10,340 nucleotides of DNA from JBHGBB01 sp041946755 (GCA_041946755.1 JBHGBB010000142.1:1-10340); one strand, 5' to 3'; counted from the first letter of the stretch, positions 1 through 5,650 are shown. Notes: generated by a model from the letters alone, not told the origin. Made by a program: numbers and translations.

Positions 1-26
1 AACTTGCTTTTTTAAACATGCTTTTG

Positions 27-82
27 GTTTATCCTGAGCAATGCCGAAGGGCGGTAGACGGAAAAGCAAAAGAGCCTTCGGC
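27..82. repeat. REP-like region with 8-bp hairpin
   Basis: GCCGAAGG (43-50) pairs perfectly with CCTTCGGC (75-82) around a 24-nt loop. Just before it lies GTTTATCCTGAG (27-38), whose exact reverse complement occurs at 4747-4758. The pattern resembles the dispersed TCCTGAGC...CGAAGG palindromes seen between genes in many bacteria, but that assignment is from memory. No coding frame is visible in 1-359; apart from this element the stretch holds the 156-173 hairpin, the tandem repeats and the promoter listed separately. Confidence 0.4.
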
Positions 83-155
83 GTCTTTGATTTTGTTCCC
101 CTTCTTCCATCCTTGTTGTCATAGCGTGTCTCGAAAGCATTCGGGACGAAGTTTA

Positions 156-173
156 CCCCGATGAATATCGGGG
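156..173. repeat. Perfect 7-bp hairpin CCCCGAT-GAAT-ATCGGGG
   Basis: A 7-bp GC-rich stem with a GAAT tetraloop. No T-tract follows on either strand, so it does not look like an intrinsic terminator. It lies just before the tandem repeats that precede the toxin-antitoxin promoter, and its right arm merges with the most degenerate repeat copy (168-178). It could be a small dispersed palindrome or part of an upstream regulatory site. Confidence 0.4.
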
Positions 174-226
174 CAATCTCATCTTTCTTGAGTCGCTGTA
201 ATCTTCTTCTATTTATCGCTATAATC
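168..226. repeat. Tandem TCGCTGTAATC repeats upstream of the TA promoter
   Basis: Copies start at 193 (TCGCTGTAATC) and 216 (TCGCTATAATC), with a degenerate copy at 168 (TCGGGGCAATC). The starts are 25 and 23 bp apart, and each good copy is followed by a T-rich spacer. The same motif with nearly the same spacing lies upstream of the ABC-3C promoter (833-915). The arrangement suggests operator-like or activator-like sites, or remains of a duplicated tandem repeat. The binding protein is unknown. Confidence 0.6.
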
Positions 227-243
227 ATTTTTTATAATTAAGC

Positions 244-273
244 TTGACCAAGTCTTAGGTATCCATATATAAT
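244..273 (+). promoter_or_regulatory. Sigma70-like promoter of the toxin-antitoxin unit
   Basis: TTGACC (244-249) and TATAAT (268-273) are separated by 18 bp, giving a near-consensus -35/-10 pair. Transcription would start near 280, leaving a leader of about 80 nt before the antitoxin. The promoter shares the order TTGAC, CTT, GTATCC, TATAATA with the promoter at 943-971. Confidence 0.65.
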
Positions 274-348
274 ATTTTTAAAGCACTCCTTTCGAAGGCT
301 GGGGAATACTGTTCTTTCGATGGAATAAGCATACCTAATAATTAAGAT

Positions 349-354
349 GGAGGT
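349..354 (+). promoter_or_regulatory. Ribosome binding site GGAGGT of the antitoxin gene
   Basis: A full GGAGGT lies 5 nt before the ATG at 360 and fixes that start. Confidence 0.75.
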
Positions 355-359
355 ACCCG

Positions 360-548
360 ATGCCGACGCCGAATGTTAAAGAGGAAGCATACCATATCTT
401 GGAGAAGTTACCGGAAAACGCTACCTGGGAAGACCTGATGTACAAGATTTATGTTCGGAAAGCCATCGAAGCTGGGCTGGTAGATAGTAATGCCGGTCGA
501 ACGACTGATGTTAAAGAAGTTCGCGCTAAATTTGGGTTACCTGCATGA
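360..548 (+). CDS. Putative antitoxin of a RelE/ParE-type toxin-antitoxin pair
   Basis: The 62-residue product starts at the ATG served by GGAGGT. It is the upstream, smaller partner of a RelE/ParE-like toxin and overlaps it by ATGA (545-548), the usual type II antitoxin-toxin layout. The sequence has the pattern LPENATWEDLMYKIYVRKAIEAG (about residues 17-39) followed by a GR..DVKEVRAKFG tail. From memory this resembles small, poorly named proteins found next to RelE/ParE toxins. I see no clear ribbon-helix-helix, HTH or AbrB DNA-binding domain, so classical autorepression is not evident. The expected role is to bind and neutralise the toxin in the cytoplasm. That function is inferred mainly from the toxin neighbour. 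Confidence 0.75.
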   Translation: MPTPNVKEEAYHILEKLPENATWEDLMYKIYVRKAIEAGLVDSNAGRTTDVKEVRAKFGLPA

Positions 549-832
549 AAGTACATTGGACCGCGAATGCCCTAGAACATCTCCTCGATATTTACGAGTA
601 TATCGCCCATGATTCACCGATCTATGCAAAACAAATGATTGATCAACTCACCAGGCGGTCGGAACAAATAGCCAGCTTTCCATTATCGGGACGTAAAGTA
701 CCGGAGTATGATGCAGACGATATCCGTGAAATAATAGAAAAACCGTATCGGATTATTTATCGAATTAAACCCAGCCAAATCGATGTTTTAGCAGTTATCC
801 ATAGTGCCCAACTCCTACCGGAAGACAAATAA
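545..832 (+). CDS. RelE/ParE family toxin
   Basis: The 95-residue product has the usual length and pattern of the RelE/ParE superfamily: W5 and A7 in the first strand, a helical region with LLDIYEYIA (about 13-21), FPLSGRKVPE (about 45-54, with G49, R50, P53, E54), IREI (60-63), YRIIYRI (68-74) and a late VIH (about 84-86) before LLPEDK. Family members either cleave ribosome-bound mRNA (RelE) or poison DNA gyrase (ParE). The sequence alone does not settle which, although the conserved R..E/YRI.Y core with a late His fits the ParE/RelE fold generally. The gene is translationally coupled to the antitoxin by ATGA. The ORF is intact, with no sign of decay. It ends one base before a second set of promoter-associated tandem repeats. 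Confidence 0.88.
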   Translation: MKVHWTANALEHLLDIYEYIAHDSPIYAKQMIDQLTRRSEQIASFPLSGRKVPEYDADDIREIIEKPYRIIYRIKPSQIDVLAVIHSAQLLPEDK

Positions 833-915
833 TCACCGTAATCGTTCTTTCTGAATCGCTGTAATCGTTCTTTTGAATATCGCCGTAATCAGTTTCTCCT
901 TTTATCGCTGTAATC
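833..915. repeat. Four tandem TCGCTGTAATC-type repeats upstream of the ABC-3C promoter
   Basis: Copies start at 833 (TCACCGTAATC), 856 (TCGCTGTAATC), 880 (TCGCCGTAATC) and 905 (TCGCTGTAATC), with steps of 23, 24 and 25 bp. Each is followed by a T/C-rich spacer such as GTTCTTT. The array begins directly after the toxin stop and ends 27 bp before the -35 box at 943. It repeats the motif at 168-226. Candidate roles are regulator binding sites phased by a little over two helical turns, or a recombinogenic repeat flanking the TA module. Confidence 0.7.
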
Positions 916-942
916 TTTTTTCCATTTTTTCCTAAAATGAGT

Positions 943-971
943 TTGACAGAGACTTTTGTATCCTGTATAAT
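943..971 (+). promoter_or_regulatory. Consensus sigma70 promoter of the ABC-3C operon
   Basis: TTGACA (943-948) and TATAAT (966-971) are both perfect consensus hexamers with an ideal 17-bp spacer. Transcription would start near 978, giving a leader of about 40 nt. Such a strong core promoter on a potentially toxic operon suggests control by repression, or activity held in check at the protein level. Confidence 0.8.
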
Positions 972-1019
972 ACTTACGTTTGAAATTATAAAATAATTAT
1001 AGATAAGTACTAATGTAAT

Positions 1020-2228
1020 ATGATTTCAAATACTCGAGGTAAATTTTCTGCATCATCTTCTCTACTAGGATACTTATACCAAGTAAGATATGCATTACTC
1101 GAATCCTTACGTCGATTACCTACAGGACAAGATTTTTCAGTTTCAATTGAAACCCTAGATGATGTGGTTTTTGCTCCAGAAGGAAATGCTTTAGAATTAC
1201 TTCAGACTAAGCATCACATTGATAGGTTTGCAGATTTGTCAGATAGTTCTTCAGATCTCTGGAAGTCTTTACGTATATGGATTGAAGCCTTAAACACTGG
1301 AAGCCTACCTGAAGATTCTTTATTATTTTTAATAACAACAGGATCAATTTCTGAACAATATGCTGTTCATTATTTGAAACCTGGAAGTGAGAGGAATCCC
1401 GAAAGAGCCCTGCAACGTTTTAACTCTATTTCTCAATCAACTAGCAATCAAACCAATGTTGCAGCATATCAAGTTTATACTTCTTTATCCTCCGAAAAAA
1501 AGAAGAAACTACTTGATAATATTTTTATTATAGAAGCAGCACCGAACATACTCGCCCTTGATGAAGAGCTTAAACAACTTATTTACATTGCTGTTAAACA
1601 AAAGTTTATAAATTCTTTCCTTCAAAGATTAGAAGGTTGGTGGTATCAACGGGTTATAAATCATCTTTCTCATAAAGTTGTCACCCCAATTTTAAGTACA
1701 GAATTAGATTCTGAAATAGCCTTATTAAGAGAACAATTTAAAGAAGATAATTTACCAATTGACAAAGATATTATGAGTGCTAGTATTGATGCAACTGGTT
1801 ATGAAAACTATATTTTTGTCCATCAGTTACAGTTGATCGGGATTGGTAACGAACGTATTTATTATGCTATTAAAAACTATTTCAGGGCTTTTGAACATAT
1901 GTCATGCTGGATACGAGAAGACCTGATTCTAGTGGGTGATCTCGAATATTATGAAGACCGGCTTGTTGAAGAATGGAACATTCATTTTCAACAAATGCGA
2001 GAGGAACTCGGAGAGATTGCAACTGAGCACGAGAAGAAGATAGCAGCACAAAAGCTCTACAAATGGATTGAAACAGGAAACCATCTTTTGATTCGGTCTA
2101 GCGTAACTGAACCCGCCATTTCACGTGGTACGTACCAGCTTCTTTCTGATGCTCAACGAGTGGGATGGCACCTAGAATTCAAAGAGCTACTTCGCAAGTT
2201 GCTGGAACCACGGGAGGTATCATTATGA
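1020..2228 (+). CDS. ABC-3C effector with restriction-endonuclease-like N-terminus
   Basis: The 402-residue protein is the first gene of a three-gene operon. Its N-terminus has GYLYQVRYALLESL (17-30), then SIETLDDVVF (42-51) and LLQTKHH (60-66). This is the Y-Q-x-R-x-A-L...E...D-D-V...Q-x-K arrangement of restriction-endonuclease-fold effectors (DUF4297/Cap4-like). E44, D48 and Q62/K64 are candidate catalytic positions. The C-terminal half, from about GWWYQRVINHL (206 onward) through LREQFKEDNLP, looks like an ABC-3C C-terminal coupling domain. Known ABC-3C logic predicts that the ATPase and middle component license the nuclease on sensing invasion; the trigger is unknown. An in-frame TAA at 1011-1013 rules out an earlier start, and there is no good SD. 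The gene is noticeably AT-richer than the TA genes and the exporter. It overlaps the next gene by ATGA. Confidence 0.75.
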   Translation: MISNTRGKFSASSSLLGYLYQVRYALLESLRRLPTGQDFSVSIETLDDVVFAPEGNALELLQTKHHIDRFADLSDSSSDLWKSLRIWIEALNTGSLPEDSLLFLITTGSISEQYAVHYLKPGSERNPERALQRFNSISQSTSNQTNVAAYQVYTSLSSEKKKKLLDNIFIIEAAPNILALDEELKQLIYIAVKQKFINSFLQRLEGWWYQRVINHLSHKVVTPILSTELDSEIALLREQFKEDNLPIDKDIMSASIDATGYENYIFVHQLQLIGIGNERIYYAIKNYFRAFEHMSCWIREDLILVGDLEYYEDRLVEEWNIHFQQMREELGEIATEHEKKIAAQKLYKWIETGNHLLIRSSVTEPAISRGTYQLLSDAQRVGWHLEFKELLRKLLEPREVSL

Positions 2229-2722
2229 GAGCATGGGCAGCACGTCCGAAAATAGAAGCATATCTTCTTAATCCTGCTTTCTGTTGCACGACATTAACGG
2301 CAACCATTAGTGGTTATATGAGTGTGAAGGAGAACGGAATCCCCTTTCCCCTAATGTTTATGATTCTTCCAATTACACTACATAAACCAACCCGAAATTT
2401 ACTTCCACCGAATACAAGAACATCTATGGCGGCATGGTTACAGGAAAATCATGTCGTTAGAGTATTGTTTTATGAACGCCTAATTTCCTTAAAACCATAT
2501 ACCAAAGAAGCATTTCAATTTGGTATGTTATTTGATTGGATCACACCGACGTCTGGTGGCCTGATAGAAACAACACTTATTGAAGCAGATATTAATCGAG
2601 CCATTGGAAATGTTGCGGATGAAGCACGTGAATGCATTATGCGTGCCCGATTTTTAGGAAAATGGTTTGCAAAAGCAGGAGATTCGCATACAATTATGGC
2701 GTTTTGGGGGATCCGTCCATGA
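2225..2722 (+). CDS. ABC-3C middle component
   Basis: The 165-residue protein starts at the ATG within ATGA, overlapping the effector stop, with GGAGGT at 2213-2218. A start at 2165 is possible in the same frame but lies inside the effector and lacks this support. The features fit the three-component ABC system middle component: an N-terminal LLNPAFCC (about 14-21), FMILPITLHKP (about 45-55), LPPNTRTSMAAWL (about 60-72), a central KPYTKEAFQFG block, and a C-terminal LGKWFAKAGDSHTIMAFWGIRP end. In this class the middle component is thought to bridge the ATPase and the effector. No catalytic motif, signal peptide or membrane segment is visible. The gene overlaps the ATPase gene by ATGA (2719-2722), so all three proteins are probably made in coupled amounts. 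Confidence 0.78.
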   Translation: MRAWAARPKIEAYLLNPAFCCTTLTATISGYMSVKENGIPFPLMFMILPITLHKPTRNLLPPNTRTSMAAWLQENHVVRVLFYERLISLKPYTKEAFQFGMLFDWITPTSGGLIETTLIEADINRAIGNVADEARECIMRARFLGKWFAKAGDSHTIMAFWGIRP

Positions 2723-4692
2723 GCATGCAAATTTTTGATATTGTTCTTTACGGTTTTAATAAAAAAAAGCGAGTTCTAGCTCTCAAACCAGGACGCCTTA
2801 ATATCATTACTGGAGCATCAAAAACTGGGAAGACAGCTCTTATTGAGATCATTGATTATTGTTTTGGTTCTTCTGAGTGTCGTATATATGGAGTCATTCG
2901 TAAATCCGTCCAATGGGTGGGTGTTCGTCTTCAAATCGCTGGGGGGCAAGTATTTATTGCTCGACGTTTGCCGGTTGCTGGACAGGCGGTATCGTCCGAC
3001 GTTTATTACACTGTTGCGAAAGAAATCTCTATTCCAGAACATTCATCATTAATTCAAACAACAAATCCCAAAGCTCTGGAAGGGCTTTTAAATGCGCATG
3101 CTGGGATAACTGAAAACATACACGAAACACCATCTGACCAAACTAGAAGTTCACTTAAGGCTAATGTTCGTCATGCTCTTCTTTTTTGCTTACAACAACA
3201 AGGTGAAATCATTAGCAATGAGCACCTTTTTCACAAACAGAGGGAAGACAAAGAAGAAAAAGGATGGTTTTTTTCTCGGGCAATCAAAGACACGTTACCA
3301 TATTTTCTTGGTGCAGTTGATGATCAATATGTTGATAAAATGGCCGAATTACGTAGGCTACGTCATAAATTGCGCAATTTAGAAAGAAAATTGGCTGAAC
3401 ATGAAGCAATGCGCGGTCAAGGTATTTCACGTGCACAAGAATTACTATCAGAAGCAGTCGACTTTGGGTTTCAACCTTCAGGAACAGTTTCAGAAAAATG
3501 GGATGAGTGCGTATCTCTTCTAAAGGCTATTCAATCCCAGCCATTACCTGAGGAAGAAAAAGAGATTACCGCAGAAGGCGATGAGTTTGAACGATTGCAA
3601 GAAGAGCGTCAAAAGTTAATGCATGAACTTCACCAGATTAAAGATCAATTGCTCTCAGCAAAAACGCTCTCTTTTGACCGTCAAGGTTATTCTCATGAAG
3701 TCGATGCACAACTAACTCGTCTGCGTAGTATTAAGCTATTTGAAGATAAAGATAGCTCTAATTACAAGGTCTGTCCTTTATGTCAATCACATTTAAGTGA
3801 TAGCCAACAACTACCTCTAATCTCGGATATAAATAAATCAATCACGGAGTTAGAATCGCAAATTCGTTCTGTTGAAGACCGTTCTCCGCAAATGCAACAT
3901 GTGGTGGGAATATTGGAAGAACGTCTTGAGGAAGCTCAAAGCAAGCTTCGGGATAATAGAGAGAAATTAGAAGCAATACAAGTCTTAAATCAAAAACTTC
4001 AAAGTTTACAAGATCGAAAAGCTAGACGAGCGTATATACTCGGAAGAATTGGCCTCTTTCTTGAGAGCCTACCTATATTGGAAGATACAAGCGGCTTCAA
4101 GAAGGAAATGCAAATATTGAAAGAAAAAATATCTATATTTGAAAAAGAATTAAGCGATGATATGGTTCAAGATAAAATTCAATCGTATCTTTCAATCTTG
4201 GCTCGTGATATGAGTAAATGGGCGCAAGAGCTGCATTTGGAGTATTCTGAATATCCACTGCGCTTAGATTTGAAACACCTAACCGTAGTAGCTGATAGTG
4301 ACGAAGGACCAACCCCTATGAAAGGTATGGGCAGTGGAGAAAATTGGGTTGGGTATCATTTGATTGCACATTTAGCGCTGCATAAATGGTTTGTCAAACG
4401 AAACAGACCGGTACCAAGATTTCTATTCATTGACCAACCATCGCAGGTGTATTTCCCTGAAGACCAGGATTGGGTAAGGGGAAAGGTTAACCATGGAAAA
4501 GATAGTGAAGACCGTAATGCTGTAAAGCGGATGTATAAACTTGCTTTGGAGGTTGTAGAACAGTTATCCCCTTCATTCCAAATAATAGTCACCGACCACG
4601 CTAATATCGATGAAACATGGTTTCAAGAATGTATTATTGAAAGATGGCGCGAAGGCAAAAAACTTGTTCCAATAGACTGGATTAAAAGCTAA
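2719..4692 (+). CDS. DUF3732-type SMC/Rad50-like ABC ATPase of the ABC-3C system
   Basis: The 657-residue protein starts at the ATG overlapping the middle component stop; a second ATG at 2725 is an alternative. The Walker A motif GASKTGKT spans 32-39. Coiled-coil-like stretches occur at about 205-232, 275-315 and 374-445. Between them lies CPLC (C352, C355), a candidate zinc hook as in Rad50. The ABC signature region is GMGSGENWVGYHL (536-548), the Walker B is FLFIDQPSQVYFP (568-580), and the switch histidine is H627 in VTDHAN. This is the DUF3732 layout. The residue after Walker B D572 is Gln rather than the usual catalytic Glu; from memory DQPSQ is normal for DUF3732. Family knowledge suggests an ATP-driven DNA or nucleoprotein sensor that controls the effector. 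No membrane segment is seen. Confidence 0.88.
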   Translation: MSMQIFDIVLYGFNKKKRVLALKPGRLNIITGASKTGKTALIEIIDYCFGSSECRIYGVIRKSVQWVGVRLQIAGGQVFIARRLPVAGQAVSSDVYYTVAKEISIPEHSSLIQTTNPKALEGLLNAHAGITENIHETPSDQTRSSLKANVRHALLFCLQQQGEIISNEHLFHKQREDKEEKGWFFSRAIKDTLPYFLGAVDDQYVDKMAELRRLRHKLRNLERKLAEHEAMRGQGISRAQELLSEAVDFGFQPSGTVSEKWDECVSLLKAIQSQPLPEEEKEITAEGDEFERLQEERQKLMHELHQIKDQLLSAKTLSFDRQGYSHEVDAQLTRLRSIKLFEDKDSSNYKVCPLCQSHLSDSQQLPLISDINKSITELESQIRSVEDRSPQMQHVVGILEERLEEAQSKLRDNREKLEAIQVLNQKLQSLQDRKARRAYILGRIGLFLESLPILEDTSGFKKEMQILKEKISIFEKELSDDMVQDKIQSYLSILARDMSKWAQELHLEYSEYPLRLDLKHLTVVADSDEGPTPMKGMGSGENWVGYHLIAHLALHKWFVKRNRPVPRFLFIDQPSQVYFPEDQDWVRGKVNHGKDSEDRNAVKRMYKLALEVVEQLSPSFQIIVTDHANIDETWFQECIIERWREGKKLVPIDWIKS

Positions 4693-4853
4693 GATTGTAT
4701 ATTCACTAATTAAGAATGATTATCAGTAACCTTTTTTAAAAGTTTTCTCAGGATAAACGAAGACGACCTCATCCAGCGCTTCTCTTTTTCCGGTAATACC
4801 AAAGGCTAACCGCTAAGCCGCTATAGCAAAATCCAAAATCCAAAACTATTTTA

Positions 4854-4922
4854 GCCACGAATATACACGAATTTACCCTAATATATTTATTATTTTCGAG
4901 ACGATTCGAGTTCATTTGTGGC
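4854..4922. repeat. 69-bp MITE-like element with imperfect 19-bp inverted ends
   Basis: The left end GCCACGAATATACACGAAT (4854-4872) and the reverse complement of the right end (4904-4922) match at 15 of 19 positions. The interior is AT-rich and has no ORF. The left end matches the inverted right arm of the element at 8177-8239 at 17 of 18 positions. It belongs to the CCACGAA/CACGAA repeat family that also encloses the GxxExxY gene. No target duplication is evident. Confidence 0.55.
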
Positions 4923-4942
4923 ATAGTTTAGGAGTGGAGTGG

Positions 4943-4971
4943 AATCGAGCGTGAAAATTTCACGCTCGATT
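4943..4971. repeat. Perfect 14-bp inverted repeat with one central base
   Basis: AATCGAGCGTGAAA (4943-4956) is the exact reverse complement of 4958-4971, centred on A4957. It lies between converging transcription units, about 65 bp past the stop of the - strand gene. Neither side has a T-tract, so a standard intrinsic terminator is unlikely. It could be a protein-binding palindrome, a cruciform, or a factor-dependent transcript end. Confidence 0.6.
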
Positions 4972-5036
4972 GCAATCCGATCCAACTTCCAACCCGGAAA
5001 ATCATATAAACGGTTGAAACTAATAGGGATACCCGG

Positions 5037-5510
5037 TTATTTCTTCATATATTCGGATAGGAAGAGGTTATATCCCGACATTTGGAGTTTTTTCGCCCGA
5101 TTATTATATTTATTCTGTTCAGATTCAGAGAGTGTTCTCCAAGAATAATTTGCGGCAATAAGTTTATCCCGTTGCAGAATCTGGCCAGCGGTTTGTTTAT
5201 CCGGAGTCATAACATGTTTCCGGGCGTATTGGGTTCCGGTTTTGTTAACTACCTGATAAATCACATTTCCGGATTTGCCCCGGGCTTGCATGCTGAGTAA
5301 CGGGAATTGTTCGGCAATAATATGGATATTAGTCGCTCCGAGTTCGGAAGATATTCCATCAAGAATCTGTTCAGCGGTTTTAGTGCATTTCGCTAGGGTT
5401 AGGGTAGGGTGGAGTTGTTTAACTACTTTCGCTAGGATCGGAATCAGTTCTTTTTCGGAATAATAAAAGGAAACCAGATTATTGGGTTTAGTGTATTTGG
5501 TTTTGGGCAT
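5037..5510 (-). CDS. Hypothetical protein with HMG-box-like C-terminus
   Basis: The product has 157 residues from ATG 5510; a TTG at 5528 would add six. I chose ATG because it is the stronger start codon with a weak AAGAG upstream. The N-terminal half (about 1-75) is unrecognised, helical looking and not obviously membrane bound. The C-terminal half begins with ARGKSGNVIYQ (about 76-86), then YARKHV, QILQRDKLIAANYSWRTLS with W124, and ends in AKKLQMSGYNLFLSEYMKK. This pattern (GK.GN..Y, QR..., W..LS..E...., GYNLF) recalls small bacterial and phage-associated proteins with an HMG-box-like or nucleoid-type fold, but I cannot name a function. The many Lys and Arg residues fit nucleic-acid binding. 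It is downstream of the ABC exporter on the same strand, separated by about 180 bp of structured DNA, so it is probably transcribed on its own. Confidence 0.65.
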   Translation of the reverse strand: MPKTKYTKPNNLVSFYYSEKELIPILAKVVKQLHPTLTLAKCTKTAEQILDGISSELGATNIHIIAEQFPLLSMQARGKSGNVIYQVVNKTGTQYARKHVMTPDKQTAGQILQRDKLIAANYSWRTLSESEQNKYNNRAKKLQMSGYNLFLSEYMKK

Positions 5511-5550
5511 GGATTTATCTCTTTTCAATATAAGGGTTGAGACAATAATT

Positions 5551-5650
5551 CACTCCTGTAGTTAGGTTATGGTAAAGGAGTGAGTTAAGTTGTTAGTCTT
5601 GGGTTGTTGGTTTTTACCAACTACTATACCAAACTACTTAACTCACTTCC
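5551..5650 (-). promoter_or_regulatory. Structured leader upstream of the HMG-box-like gene
   Basis: AGTGAGTTAAGT (5579-5590) pairs perfectly with ACTTAACTCACT (5636-5647). Inside it GTTGGT (5606-5611) pairs with ACCAAC (5616-5621) around a TTTT loop. A competing pair is CACTCCT (5551-5557) with AGGAGTG (5576-5582). The two long pairings share bases 5579-5582 and so exclude each other. On the - strand, bases 5557-5553 read AGGAG, 7 nt before a TTG that opens a six-codon frame ending in a TGA that overlaps the TTG at 5528. This could be an attenuator-like leader or only a decayed palindrome. The whole gap 5511-5691 has no other gene. Confidence 0.4.

Larger units (their letters stand above)
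4693..5036. other. Non-coding junction at the end of the ABC-3C island
   Basis: This 344-bp stretch shows no credible gene. It holds CTCAGGATAAAC (4747-4758), the inverted copy of 27-38; a short tandem AAAATCC run (4828-4845); the 69-bp inverted-repeat element (4854-4922); and a 14-bp perfect palindrome (4943-4971). No convincing hairpin plus T-tract terminator was found for the ABC-3C operon. The genes on its two sides converge here. Confidence 0.6.

Noticed and set aside
156..173. Intrinsic terminator
   Set aside because: The hairpin has no following T-tract on either strand.
833..915. CRISPR array
   Set aside because: Repeats are only 11 bp, degenerate, with 12-14 bp T-rich spacers that resemble each other, and no cas genes are present.
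2165..2224. Longer start for the middle component at ATG 2165
   Set aside because: It lies within the effector gene and would remove the ATGA coupling; GGAGGT sits correctly for ATG 2225.
2632..2718. Longer start for the ATPase at ATG 2632
   Set aside because: The extra 29 residues overlap the middle component and precede the conserved MQIFDIVLYG start of the family; ATG 2719 gives ATGA coupling.
4693..4740. Intrinsic terminator of the ABC-3C operon
   Set aside because: A CCTTTTTTAAAAG stretch is present but no GC-rich stem precedes the T-run.
4939..5148. Short + strand frame over the palindrome and the end of the HMG-box-like gene
   Set aside because: No SD and no recognisable protein pattern; antisense to a better-supported gene.
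5399..5412. Telomere-like GGGTTAGGG near TAACCCTAACCC (5650-5661)
   Set aside because: The first lies inside the coding frame of the 5037-5510 gene and the second in the hairpin region; short and isolated, probably chance.
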